NCBI RefSeq assembly: GCF_009730915.1
Contig: NC_052475.1
Span: forward strand, 930,001-994,000
Length of the DNA: 64,000 bases
Source of the DNA: Dioscorea cayenensis subsp. rotundata
Taxonomy: Eukaryota > Streptophyta > Magnoliopsida > Dioscoreales > Dioscoreaceae
Direction of reading: 5' to 3'
In this document: in pieces, positions 1 to 12,137 of the stretch
Layout of the letters: every line of letters begins with the position of its first letter
Numbering within the stretch: position 1 is the stretch's first letter
The notes under the pieces: generated by a model
Told to the model about the DNA's origin: nothing
What the model saw: the letters and a program-made list of their open reading frames with translations, nothing else
Databases searched by the model: none
Program-made: the position numbers and the translations under genes

Positions 1-540
1 ATCTCATACATTATCATGAACCAAAAAGTTTTAGTATTGAAAAAATCATTTTTGACATAGCTATTAGTTGATCCTTTCATTTGTAATAGGCCTTCAGATT
101 TATTGTCAGTTCATCATTTCATGTAATATGCCTGATTGATGGCAAAAACTGTTGAGTCCAACCAACCAACAGCAAAAATTTTACCATTTGTTTTAGTTGC
201 CGGTGTAATCTGTCAAATGAGACTTTCGAGTTTTGCATAACTTTTAATCATCAATTTTTTTTTTCTCTATATTTTTAGTTACTTCAATTGACAAAAGCTG
301 TCTTGTTTTTCAGATGATTAAATCACATTTGTTTATATACCCTTCAATTCATTGCTGTTATTTCTTTATAAAGGCTGTTGATAAAGAATTAATGTAAAAA
401 ATATTATATATTCAAACTATCATCCATATGTATATATGTATGTATTTATAAGTTTTTCAACAGGATATTTAAACAAATAGAATTAATTTTGTAAGGTATA
501 TAAATAAACATAATTTTTACAAAAATATTTAGCAATTTCC

Positions 541-567
541 CCATACTAGATGGGTATGATTAAGACT

Positions 568-613
<46 letters not shown>

Positions 614-950
614 AAAAATCATCTCGGGATGTTCATAGGAACATTCCCATATATTAAAAAGGTATGTACAATAAATTCCAAATAAAAATTGTTAAGACAG
701 TTCAATATCAACGTCGGTAGATATATAATTTACAAACATACTCAGAAGACGCTATTATCCACTCGTACCAAATGGGATTTGATTAAAACTTACATATAGA
801 GAAAGAGAAGATTATTTAGGAACGTTCATAAAAACATCCCCAAATATTAAAAAAATGTATGTATAATAAATTCCAAATGAAAATTGTTGAGGCTGTTCAA
901 TATCAACATTGGTAGGAGTATATGATCTACAAAAGTACTTCTTTGAACGC
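541..950. repeat. Imperfect tandem duplication, about 200 bp unit, two copies
   Basis: Copy A (about 541-750) and copy B (about 764-950) share the same order of landmarks. These are a TAC..ATGGG..TGATTAA.ACTTA block, a GAGA tract, a TTCATA..AACATTCCC-like block, AATAAATTCCAAAT, and TTCAATATCAAC followed by GGTAG. They differ by many substitutions and by the length of an intervening TA/GA tract. The unit has no coding sense and no recognised transposon ends. Confidence 0.6.
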
Positions 951-1411
951 AACCTCATGTATATATATATATATATATATATATAGTATATTATATGCTA
1001 AACAATATTAGACCAAGATATGATAATTTTAAATAAATTTAATAATTTCATGAATTGATTGATATATAAATTTAGAAAATAATTACTAAATATGGTTATT
1101 ATTATCATTATTAAATATATATTAATATATATTTAGCCGGAAAACACGCAACGAAATGGCCATGAGTTATGGTTTTGTTGGGCAGTTGATCACAAGATGA
1201 ACGGTGGAGATGAGATCTTTGGCGTGGGCCCCAACAAACGGTCCATATATGTGAATCCGGTACACACTCATTACTCAAGGGCAAATCCGTCATTTAAGCA
1301 ATGCGAATCATGGTCGGGATTTAAACATAGAGCTTTTTAAAAACCCTCCTTCACTCTTCCCCATGAAAGAAGCAAAGCAAGACCGCAACTCGGAGATCGA
1401 ATTTGGGTTTT

Positions 1412-1433
1412 TTAGGGTTTCGATAAACCCTAG
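1412..1433. promoter_or_regulatory. Inverted telo-box pair in the 5' leader
   Basis: TAGGGTTT and AAACCCTA are separated by four bases (cgat), about 80 bases upstream of the start codon. The telo-box AAACCCTAA is a known element in promoters and leaders of plant translation and growth genes. Here the two arms are also complementary and could pair as a short hairpin in the RNA. Confidence 0.4.
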
Positions 1434-1508
1434 ATTTCATCTCTACGTTCCAATTTCTCAGTGTTTTCTCTTTCTGGAAGTGATCGGTTGTGATCTCGGC
1501 CAGGAGCG

Positions 1509-4500
1509 ATGGGGAGGGTGATGGCGAACCTCAAGGCTTTGATGGAGGAGTTCAAGGTTCGGACTGTGTACTGGGCCATCTGCATCTTCGTCATCTCTTA
1601 CTTCTTGTCTCGTGAGTTTCTCTGCCTTTAAATTTTTCTGCTGTTCTTGGTTTTTGCTAATAATCTTGTGTTGTTTTTTTCCGTATGCTAATTAGTAGAG
1701 CTGATTGCAGTTGCTGATTTTTCATGGCATCGTTCAATGAGATTGATTTCCTAATTGCTAACCCTAGTTAGGCATTGGCAATGAGAATTTTAGATTGGGA
1801 AACGCTCTGTATGTTTAGCAAAAAAAGATTATCTTTTGAAGAGAAAAAAAAATTCTTGTTTTGTGGGATCTGCTTAATGTGAACTGTAATAAGATTGCTT
1901 CTTGTTTTCTTTGCATTACTTAATGTGTATTATGTGGTATTAATTTGTTCTGAAACACTTGGCCTTGGGATATTTTTGTGGCTTGTAGACACGAGTAAAT
2001 CAATGTGGACAAACATCCCCATGTCAGTTCTCATTCTATCGGCCATACGGTATCTATCATATGAGGTAGAGCTTCGCTGGAAGGTGCGGCCTGTTCGTAG
2101 ACAGACATACATATCTCACTTGGAAAAGAAGCAATTATCTGTAGATGAATCTTGTCTTTCCTCTGCTCCATCTATACCAAAGTGGAGGAGGAAGATAAGT
2201 TCGCCTCCTGTGGAGGCTGCTGTTCATGAATTGGTCAGCAAGATTTTGCAGGACTTTGTTGTAGACCTTTGGTATTCGTCTATCACACCTGATAAAGAGG
2301 TCCCTGAACTTATACATGCTACAATTCTTGATGCTCTTGGTGAGATATCAGAAAGGATTAAAGGAATCAATCTTGTTGACTTGTTAACAAGGTTACTGTC
2401 TGTCATTTTAAGTTATTATTGAGATATGCAAATATTGCTTTTGTCCAAGATGAATTGGTTTTAAGTGCTAAATCTGTTTGAATGCTTCAGGGATATGGTT
2501 GATGCAATTGGAAAGCATCTTGACACTTACAGGAGAATTCAAACAGAAATAGGTGTTGATGATATGGGAACCTTGTCTTCTGAAGAGAGGGATGCAAGAT
2601 TGAAACTTGGCCTATTAGCTTCCAAGGAACTTCACCCTGCTTTGGTATCTCCAGAGTGCGAGCATAAGGTTTGATAAATGTTTTTCTTTTCTATACATTT
2701 CTAGACAGTTCTCTATAACACCATCATTTCTCTTAACTTGGATTTATAGGTTCTTCAATGTATTATCGGGGGAGTTCTTGCTGTTGTTCTTAAACCAGAG
2801 GAGGCTCAATGTCCATTGGTTCGTTGTTTCAGCCGTGAACTTTTGACCTGCTTGTTAATTGAACCTGTTATGAATTTTGCCAGCCCCGAGTAAGCTTTTT
2901 GATTCATTGAATAAATTTTCTATGATAAATTGTGGTTGTGTTCCTTTCATGTGTCCATGATATTTTTGTGCTACAAACCCAATATATAGTTGTGGTTAAT
3001 GTACAAGTGTTTGGAAGGGCTTGAATGGATCGAGATGCTTTGTGTTTCAGTTTTGCTTATAAAGCAAACAATTAGTGTGGGGTAGTGCCTTCACTCCCAT
3101 CATGATATGATATGTCACAACAAGTGCTGCATTTTTGCTGTGAAATAATGGCCCCTTTAATAACTAAAAGATGCCTATTTAAGTTCTGATGGAAATTATA
3201 TATCGCTGATTCTATGCTACCACAAGGGATATGCCCCTTCATGTTTTTAAACTAAACTTTGTGTTTTGGCCTTATAAGGAATAATAGAAGTTGTTTGACA
3301 ATAAAAGAAACCATTGTTTCTGTCAAAGTTGAAAACCCTTGGTTTGTCTTTTCTTCTTCATATGGAGATATGTAATTAATCATTTTCGGCTGTTATTTAT
3401 CATCATCATCATTATTATTATTGTATGTTCAAAATATATACCCAGCACCTATGCATAGATACTTTTAGGGTCAAGGCTGAAAAGATTTCTTTGGTCAGGT
3501 TTGTGAATGAGTTAATTGAGTGCATATTCCTAAATACAAAAGCCAACAGGGAAGGACAAGCAGGGCCTGATGGCTCTGGTAATGCGACTGTTGTTGTTGA
3601 TGGTTCTTCTGATTCAGTGGGAAATCCTCATGCTGGGCCTGAGTCAAAAATACTCCTTTCTAATCAACCACCTGAAAAATTAGCCGAAGCAGATGATATA
3701 ATTTCAATCAAGACTTTTGAGCATGGTAATCCAAATGAGCCACAGGAAGATTCTGGATGCTTCTTGCATTCTCAGATGGCTGAACAAGCTGCAATCGTAC
3801 AAGATAAGTATATGGTCCATATGATGCAGGGTTCAGATGATTTTTCTCGATCAGTGCTGGACACAGACAACTCTTCACATATTTCTGTAGATCTGGTTGG
3901 TGAAACGTCTGCAGGAGTTAATCTTTGTGATGAATATGAAGGAAATGCCATGAAAGTCAAAAGCAACAAAGGCCTACTTAAACAATCTATTTCCAAATCT
4001 GACAGTGAGACAATTATCATGAGTGGTGAAGCCATTGTCATGAAAGAGCTCTACTACCCAAAGTTTGGTAGGCATAAAACTGAGCCTACTGGTGCATTGC
4101 TCACCCTTGGTGAAGGAGTCTTATGTGCGCCAAAACTCAAGTGTCAGGTGAGATTTTTCATGTGGCTTTTACTTTCCAATGTCCAGTTATGGGAAAATAA
4201 TATATTTGATTCCATTTGAAAAGTTTTATAGTTATTATTTTTTGTAGCTGTTATTGCTTAGGAATTATGATGATTATATTGCATTTAGCAAATTCATCTC
4301 TTTATCGTAGTTAATGACCTTTTGTGGTTTGCTTCACTCATGCTTTGATAAGTAATGTTTTTCTGATATGCTTTTAGCTTACAAGTTGTCTCTTACTCTT
4401 TGATTCTAATTCTTGCTACATATTTCATGTCAGATTAACCTTCGTGTTTGACAATATGAAAAACTTTGTCCATATATGTTTATTTAATTGTAGCTTAGCT

Positions 4501-7500
4501 CTACATCAGATACATGTACTTTTAGATAATATGCTGTACTTGCACAACTAATAGTCTTTTCATATGCTAAATTTTTGAAAGTTTGAACAACCAATACTGC
4601 CGTTGACCGATCTCTGAAATTTGTTTACATGATTATGCAAAGGATATATTAAGAGGAGGCTCTTGGTGCACATGTCCTTTCTTGCTTTATATAATTGATT
4701 TTCTTCAGTTGAAATAATTGCTTATGTTCGTACATATGTTTTGTGGCATCTTTGATGAAAGGTATGCTTGTTTCTTGGTATTTAGATTTTCATGCTTCAC
4801 AGAGTATTTCGTATGGAGTTAATATGACAGAATAAAGTGAACTTACCATTTGCTTTCTTTTTATTCATCTAAGTTACTTGCCACTTGGTGTCTTCATGAA
4901 ATATTTCTGCAGGTTGTTGGAGTGTCTTTTAAGCAAATTAGATCAAAACCTTTTGCAGTATATTCAATTTCTGTGACCGATCCAAATTACAAGACCTGGC
5001 TTGTGGAAAGAAGGCATGCACATTTTATATACTCTTTTCATTTTACCTGTACATTTATATGGTCTTGTCATGTACTTTTTCACCTCAGATGTTCCTTTTG
5101 CCATTATGGTTTCACTCATTATTCCATCTAGCGTTTTGCCTCTCATTATATATATAGAATTAGTCTAATGCAAGATTCTAGTTAAATGCCATCTCACACA
5201 CATGCGTTTCTCCATTAAGACCCATCCTATAATTGTGAGCAAGTACTTTTTTTCTGGCAAAACTGACAGGATGTCATCATACTACCAGTAATTGCATATG
5301 CAAGTCTAGCATCATCACTCATTGTTATAATGCTAAGTCCAATAAGTGTGTTAGCCAGGTTGAAGGTGTATACGAATTTATCATGGTAATGCCCTTGCTT
5401 TATGACAACTGAATAATTACATCTTAGTTTTATCTTTAAAGTTTGCCTTAACTACAGTCTAGACCTTTGTAGTTCTATCATTTTAACTCACTGCTGTGAT
5501 CCTTCAACTTGGATGAGCATTTTATCTGATTGAATGTGTGCATCAGGCTGTTTGCGCGAAAGAAAAAAACCTAGCCTGTAAACTATGCTTTACTTCTTTA
5601 CGTGATGGATGTGAAAGCTCTATCTGTGAACTCGAGCAATTGTATGGATAACGCCATAATTTCTTTCTCTTCACCCATGCTTTCTTCTTTTTCTGCTTGT
5701 AACTTCCCTATTTGAATAAGTTAGGGTCAGAAGCAGGTGACCCATGAATCTTTAGATTCCACTCGTGTCTTTGTGCCCTATGTGTTATTGCTGGATGAAG
5801 TAGCTAGCTTAATTCTAGTGAGAGATTATTTAAATTCCTATATCACTGTTAGCTGGCATGGAGTTCAACTTTATTATTTTCTTGTCACTAATTTAACATT
5901 CGTTTTCACAGATATCAAAATTTTGAACGGCTACATAGGCATCTCAAGCATTTACCTAACTATTCACTACATTTGCCTCCAAAGGGTTTTCTTTCATCCT
6001 ACATGGACAACCACTTCATACACCAGCGGGATGTTCTTCTTAACAAGTACTTGCAAGTACGCTCTGCTGTTTCAGTATGGATTTATTGATTGGTATTATA
6101 TACCACCAGATTCTGATTATTTATATTTACTTTTGTTTACTAGGACCTTCTTTCAATTGCTAATGTTGCCGAGCAACATGAGGTGTTGGATTTCCTTAGT
6201 GTTTCTTCAAAGGTATTCATCTTCTTCAGACATTACATATGACAAATGTTAATTTTGATGGGAAATGCACCTACAGTATGACTTATGTTTTCTTTTTCTT
6301 TGAAGAATTATTCTTATGGAAAAGCCACCTCAGTGATGAAAACCTTCGCAGGTAAAATGGTGTCTAAATTTCCTTGTATTCTGGTTTATATAAGAAAAAT
6401 TCATGGCATCTGTTGTTACAATTGGTGCTTAAGTGATTTTACCGTTTATATGATTGCTGCATTTCATTTGTTAAACAGTCAATGTTGATGAAGCAATGGA
6501 AGATATTGTTCGCCAAATTAAAGGTGTTTCTGATGATCTCCGACGTATAGTTGTTGGTTCATCTTCATCCAACACCACTTCCTTAGCAGAGAAGAGCTTG
6601 ATGCTACCTTGGAAGGAGGAAATAAAGAGGCACCACCCCAGAGATAGCTATGTTGAAGCTGCGGATAGTCAGTCAGCTTATTGGCCCTCAGAAAAAGATC
6701 ATCATTCAGCTACCAACACATGCCACTTGGACAATGAATTGAAGCATGAAATTTTCTCCCCTCGAGTGAGTGACCACATGAAAGAATCAATGATGTTGGA
6801 CTTGGGAAAAAATCAACTGGCTGATAAATTTCCCAATAGTACTTTGGACAAGTTTTTAGCGAATGAGTCTTCTAATGTTACTCATCTTTTGCAAGATCTT
6901 GATGGAATCCCTCCTGAGGTATAAATCCAATATCTTCCCTTGTTCATGTGTCACTTAGGAATAAAGCCATTTTGCTTGTCAAAGCATTATTTATCCTTCT
7001 CCCGGTTGTTATTTTCAATTCAAAATAGATGTTATTTAACCTTTAGGGCTTTATCTGTTTTTACAGTGGAACCTGCAAAACACAAGTCTTCCACTGCTGA
7101 ATCTGGTGGATAAAATATTTCTACTTGATAAACAAGGTTGGCTGAGGTTTGTGAAAACATTGTTTTAGTCTCTTGTGCTTTCTACTGAATCATTGACTTC
7201 AAAAATTATATCAAGGTGTTTGTTAGTGTATTTTGTGGCTTTCTCACAACTTGGTGCAATTTTTTTTTTTCTTCAGAATGCCAAACTGCTAGTTCTTCTT
7301 GAGGCAATTGCATTAAAACAAATTTTTAAAGATCCTGCGACAAATAATTGCCATAACGTGATGTGTCAAATGATGTTTTTATGATGTTGGAATGCTTTTG
7401 TTTTCTTTTCCCCTTTGCCAGAAGACAGGTGTTTTGGATTTCAAAGCAACTTGTACAGTTGATGATGGATGATGCAATTGATGACTGGATGTTGAGGCAG

Positions 7501-8420
7501 ATCAGTTTGCTTAGGAATGAAGAAGTCATTGCTCAAATGATTCATTGGGTTCAAAACGTAACGAAAATGCTTACTTTACAGCCATACCAACTTCCTTTAC
7601 TGCTGTGTATATCTCCATTCAATGTCCAATCCACCCTCTTCTTGTTGTATTGCATACTAGTAACTGCTGCATGCACCATTAAATTGTGTTTAAACTTTGA
7701 ATGCCCTGATTACTCATCCTAGAAAACTATCTTGATCAACATACTTGTTTGATCATTCTAGAGAAAACTAATTTTGCATGTCATGAATGCACTTAGTCAT
7801 AAACATAGAAAGTGTAAATGATCTGTTTCAATGTCTGAACTTTGTTTCTTTCAATCAGAATCTCTGGCCAAACGGGACTTTCTTTACAACATCTGAGAGA
7901 GATACATGCTCCGAATCAAGCACTTCTGATACCCACCTTGAGGCAGTACGTAGAGCAAGTCTAGTGAAAAAAATTATCCTTGGTGAGAAACATTCTTCAC
8001 AACCATCAACATTGGTTGTAACTCCTATCTCACTTCTGTCTGGAAATTACTAGTTTCTTGACAATCATGTTATATCACATGTAATTATTTACAAGTTTCG
8101 GTAGTTTCTGATTTAATGTAAAACTTTGTTACAGATTCTGTACCGGCTCCTTTGGTTACCTTGATTGGTTACAAACAATACCGTCAATGTGCTGAAGATA
8201 TCTACTATTTTCTTCAGGTAATCCCACTGCTGAACATCCTCCATGACCGATAAATTATCACTAGCTCTAGGCCCTAATGAATCTTCCTAAACTTTATCTG
8301 CAGTCTTCTATTTTATTGAAGCAACTTGCCTACTCTATGCTGGAAGCAGTTATTCTCACACTATTCCCAGAACTAACTGAAATTGTCGAAGATATACACA
8401 ACAAGACTTATGCTTCGTAG
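1509..8420 (+). CDS. PXA-PX-Nexin_C domain protein (membrane-anchored sorting-nexin-like)
   Basis: Fifteen exons join in frame to 937 residues: 1509-1611, 1989-2391, 2491-2668, 2750-2889, 3499-4147, 4913-5013, 5912-6056, 6144-6212, 6306-6351, 6479-6918, 7067-7146, 7422-7557, 7859-7982, 8135-8217, 8304-8420. The N-terminus has two hydrophobic segments (about residues 17-35 and 41-58). The PXA domain runs from about 105 to 280, a long acidic linker follows, a PX phosphoinositide-binding domain covers about 492-596 (with RYQNFERLH and LHLPPKGF), and Nexin_C covers about 775-910. The order matches the plant SNX13/25-like family, which tethers membranes and acts in endosomal or vacuolar traffic; that role is inferred from the family. 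All introns are GT-AG except intron 6, which begins AAG|GCATGC. The start chosen is the first ATG giving a hydrophobic N-terminus. The identity is firm; small splice errors are possible. Confidence 0.9.
5014..5911 (+). other. Intron 6 of the sorting-nexin gene, GC-AG type
   Basis: This 898-base intron splits an arginine codon inside the PX domain. Reading across 5013/5912 restores VERRYQNFERLH, the expected PX core. The donor after AAG is GC (gcatgc) and no GT near it keeps the frame, so this is a GC-AG intron. Open stretches within it show no recognisable protein. Confidence 0.75.
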
Positions 8421-9376
8421 AGAGGTTTCTTGTAAATTAATTTTAGTCATCATTTACTTTTCGTTCATTTTTTCATTGAATTAGTTTTAGTCAATGTAAC
8501 CTTCAAATAGGGAGGTTTCTTGTAAATTATCTCTTAATAGACAGTAAATAACACAACAGAGTAGTCATAAAAGCTTTCATTAAATTGTAAACAAACTCCA
8601 GTAGTTGTTCAGGTAAACTCCTGCTTGAATGTTTCATCTGCCAAGTTAGAAAGTTCTATTTTGAACATGGTCTTAATCTAATGGTGCCATTGATACATGA
8701 CTAATATTTTTATTAAGTGAAAGCTTGAATCTCTTCATGCTTGCAACTCTTCAGCATTAGATATGTTTGACCATATGATGTGGGTATGAAATCATGGTCA
8801 ATATCTACTTTATGTTATTTATATATATATAATTTGGTAGCCGCCCATTTGAGTAGTTTATTGTAGTGATTTGGACCAGTTGTTAGATTCATAGGAGATT
8901 ATTATTGTATTTGGGAGGGAGGGGGAGTTTTAAACCATTGTAAAACTCTGTAATTGCACATGTATTATTGTGGTGTTTTTCTTTCCATATATGCTCATGA
9001 CTCATGTAAAGTTCAAAATTTTCCATATTGGTCTCTCTTATATTTAATTGTTGTTTATAGCATTAGTGCGTCAAGATAATAATTCAAACCTTCAAAATCT
9101 TAATCTTTCAAATATCTTTATTAGAGGGTGTATATATATATATATATAGGTTTAATTGTTGTACAGGTCTTTGTAATTATATATTTTGTACCTTTTTAGT
9201 TCTTGCAATATTTTTAGGTACAATTAAGTCATCATATTTAGTCGAATTGGGTCATTCTAATCCGTTGTGTAGATATGTAACTGTAAATTATAAGGATCTA
9301 ATTGTACCGAAAAATATTAGAAGGATTAAAAAAGCTTAAAATACACGATTATAGAGACGGCAATTAAATCATATAA

Positions 9377-9414
<38 letters not shown>

Positions 9415-9582
9415 TAAAAAAGAAGAAATTATGTATAAAACAAATATATGTATCCATCTTACAGAGGATATTGACATTTTTTAAATATTGCTCAATGGTA
9501 CATACATAAGACTTTCAACTTTCCATATTACATGAATGTATATATTTAACTAATTCAATATTTCAGAAGGGTATACATATAG

Positions 9583-9837
9583 AGAACCCATCATCTAGGG
9601 ATGTCCCTAGATTTCAAATCTAGGGATGTCCATAGTAGCCATCGGATGAAAATTTGACGGCTCTTATCGTTATGAACAGTAGAAACCGCGTTCTACAGTG
9701 TTGTACAGTGATCATGAACAGTAAAAAGATGTACAGTGTTTATATAATCAATCAACCATCGGATGATGATCCAACGGCTTAGATTTAAAAATATTCCTAG
9801 ATTTGAAATCTAGGGACGTCCCTAGATGATGTTTTCC
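9583..9837. mobile_element. Palindromic MITE, full-length copy
   Basis: Terminal inverted repeats of about 38 bases are read from GAACCCATCATCTAGGGA at the left and, in complement, from GGGAAAACATCATCTAGGGA at the right. Each arm holds a smaller palindrome, CCTAGATTTCAAATCTAGG. The interior (about 9640-9780) is moderately GC-rich and non-coding. The flanks are TA-rich on both sides, so the target duplication is ambiguous (TA or ATATA). A shorter relative lies at 24003-24100 in the opposite orientation. Confidence 0.75.
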
Positions 9838-10340
9838 CATATATATATATGGAAAGATAACCCTGTTATTTTAAAAATATTTTTTGTATTTGTTTAGGAA
9901 AAAACTTTTGCGCTGACATATGTTCAACAAAGGGATGTAAACTTAATCTCTAATAATATATTAAACCAAACAGAAGTGGAAGACGTTATCTAGTTAACAC
10001 GGCAAAGGAAACCTGGCCCAACTCTAATGGACGTCATCATTTATACATTAGGACTTCCGTCTGGGCAATTTTTGCTTATTGCCCCCTTTATAACTTTTAT
10101 TTAAATCATTTTTTTTTAATTTTTTCTCACAATTTTTTGACGTTTTTCAAAAATCTAGGACTTGTTGTTGTCTGACAGCTAAATTTTTTTTTTTTCTTTA
10201 ATTTTTTTTCTTTTTCCATCGCTAGTAGATTTGCAAATTTTTTGGTATCTCTTGTATCTTTTGTTTCTTTCTTTTCGTATGTTTCTTATTGTTTTAAGTG
10301 TTTTATAATGTCAATGATGTTTGTCCACTTTCATAAAATA

Positions 10341-10347
10341 ATAATAA

Positions 10348-10378
<31 letters not shown>

Positions 10379-10442
10379 AGAGATAAATACAAACAACAAG
10401 TAAAAGTGCAAACCCCACCACCACCACCACCACCACCACCAC
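10341..10442. repeat. Microsatellites (AAAT)n and (CCA)n
   Basis: An AAAT-type tetranucleotide run of about nine units is followed 40 bases later by about nine CCA units, some 450 bases upstream of the U-box start codon. No gene function is inferred. Confidence 0.8.
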
Positions 10443-10895
10443 TTTTGGTCTATAAACCACGTGATACAAAGTAATCCATAGAAGAAAATTCCACAAAGAA
10501 CAGGGTGTGATATCCATCCAACCATTCCTTACTATTATTATTATTAAGGTTGACTTTGAATCTTATTTCATATCTAAATTTTCAATAGTTCAAAGACTAT
10601 AAGGCCAAAGCATATTCAGCAACAAGCATGTAGCATATGGCCTATAAATCCTCATTTTTATCTTTGCATTTATGCCAATCAAGATCAATCCAAGAATAGT
10701 CAAATTTGAATTGCTTCATTAATGAATTACTAGCAGCCATTCTTGCCCATTAGAAACATTCACAACCTTCTGATCATTTCCTAACTACATCTCCTTCTCT
10801 TTAAATTCAGTACCATCTCTTAACTTCTCTTATTCAAAACTACAACATTCTCCTTTCTTCATCTTCATATTCAAGTACAATTAGTTATAACTTCA

Positions 10896-12137
10896 ATGGA
10901 AGAGCTTGATATACCATGTTACTTCCTTTGTCCCATATCTCTTGATTTAATGAGAGACCCTGTGATAATCTCCACTGGTATCACCTTTGACAGGGATAAC
11001 ATTGAGAGGTGGATATTTTCCGGCAAGCGGAAAACTTGCCCGGTGACTAACCAAGCTTTACAGGACCTTGATCTCACTCCTAACCATACTCTTCGTCGGT
11101 TAATCCAAGCATGGTGCACGGCCAACACTTCTAAAGGTGTCGAGAGGTTCCCGACCCCTCGACAACCTATTAGCAAAGCCGAGCTTTCTCATTTGCTGGT
11201 TTGCATTAATTCAACTGTACCGGATGATCGGTTAGCTTCTTTGCTTAAGCTCAAATCTATTGTCTTAACAAGTGAAAGGAATAAACAGTTTGTTGAGGCT
11301 TCTGGTGCTGTTGATATCTTGGTTTCAATCATAAAGGAAAAGTATAACATGTCCATTGATGATGAAGAAGAAGAAGAAGAGTGTTCAGTTAGTGCTTGTG
11401 ATGAAGCTTTGTGCATACTTTGTTCTCTTCAACTCTCAGATGAAACTCTTGTAGATATTATATCAAGAAACACTGACTTTGTGGAGGCTTTAACGATGAT
11501 GTTACACCGGTCGAACTATCAAACAAGAGCTTATGCTTCATTATTATTAAGGTTTATAGTTTCGGTGATACCTCCGGTGAGGTTGGTGGGGTTGAAGGAG
11601 GAGCTGTTTGAAGGTGTGGTGAGAGTGATCAAGGATAAGGTCTCCTACCAAGCTTCAAAAGCCGGGTTGAGAATTCTAGCATGGATTTGTCCTTGGGGAA
11701 GGAACCGGATGATGGCGGTTGAAGCCGGAGCAGTAACAACATTGATCGAGCTTCTCCTCGATGAACCGGAAAAGATAATCTGTGAATTGATATTGCTTGT
11801 GCTTGATCTTATGTGTGGTTGTGCAGAAGGGAGATCAGAGATGATGAAGCATGCAGCAGGGATTGCAGTGGTGTCTAGAATGATGTTAAGAGTTTCATCG
11901 GTGGCGACAGAGAGATCGGTGAGGATAGTGTATTCGTTGATTAAGTTCTCCGCAACGCCGGCGATCCTAAATGAGATGTTGGCTGTGGGAACTGTATCTA
12001 AGTTGTGTTTTGTTCTCCAAATTGATTGTGGGGTGAAGATCAAAGAGAAGGTTAAGGAGATACTTAGGTTGCATTCCATGGCTTGGAAGCATTCCCCTTG
12101 TTTATCACCTCAGTTGCAGTCTTCATATCCATCTTAA
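10896..12137 (+). CDS. PUB23: Plant U-box E3 ubiquitin ligase, PUB22/PUB23 type
   Basis: Single-exon gene of 413 residues. The U-box at about residues 6-80 carries the family signature: CPISLDLMRDPVI, TGITFDRDNIERW, CPVTNQ and LTPNHTLRRLIQAWC. It is followed by an ERFPTPR linker and an ARM-like helical C-terminal half with AGAVTTLIELL and GILAW-type repeats. U-box ligases bind an E2 through this fold and place ubiquitin on targets; PUB22/23/24 of Arabidopsis damp immune and drought signalling, so that role is inferred by family. Lack of introns is normal for this clade. A GAA run encodes an acidic tract near residues 154-161. The gene faces the PUB24-like gene at 12983-14239 tail to tail. The start codon is the first ATG and sits directly before the U-box. 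Confidence 0.93.
   Translation: MEELDIPCYFLCPISLDLMRDPVIISTGITFDRDNIERWIFSGKRKTCPVTNQALQDLDLTPNHTLRRLIQAWCTANTSKGVERFPTPRQPISKAELSHLLVCINSTVPDDRLASLLKLKSIVLTSERNKQFVEASGAVDILVSIIKEKYNMSIDDEEEEEECSVSACDEALCILCSLQLSDETLVDIISRNTDFVEALTMMLHRSNYQTRAYASLLLRFIVSVIPPVRLVGLKEELFEGVVRVIKDKVSYQASKAGLRILAWICPWGRNRMMAVEAGAVTTLIELLLDEPEKIICELILLVLDLMCGCAEGRSEMMKHAAGIAVVSRMMLRVSSVATERSVRIVYSLIKFSATPAILNEMLAVGTVSKLCFVLQIDCGVKIKEKVKEILRLHSMAWKHSPCLSPQLQSSYPS

Larger units (their letters stand above)
1..1508. other. AT-rich spacer and 5' leader upstream of the sorting-nexin gene
   Basis: No coding region is visible. The stretch is very AT-rich, with TA and GA microsatellites near 571-612 and 959-984 and an imperfect tandem duplication at 541-950. 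From about 1370 the base composition rises into what looks like the transcribed leader of the gene starting at 1509. This leader contains two telo-box type motifs facing each other: TAGGGTTT at 1413-1420 and AAACCCTA at 1425-1432. Confidence 0.6.
8421..10895. other. Intergenic spacer between the sorting-nexin gene and the first U-box gene
   Basis: It holds the 3' flank of the upstream gene, a palindromic MITE (9583-9837), TA tracts at about 9126-9148 and 9378-9411, an (AAAT)n tract at about 10341-10378 and a (CCA)n tract at 10418-10442. The last 100 bases (from about 10790) are CT-rich and probably contain the leader of the U-box gene. No other gene is seen. Confidence 0.6.

Noticed and set aside
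5737-6252. 171-codon open frame crossing intron 6 and exons 7-8 of the sorting-nexin gene
   Set aside because: It runs in a different frame from the PX exons and is mostly intron; the PX reading is continuous in the correct frame.
10311-10525. Open frames rich in Trp or Val around 10418-10442
   Set aside because: They are products of the (CCA)n and (AAAT)n microsatellites, not genes.
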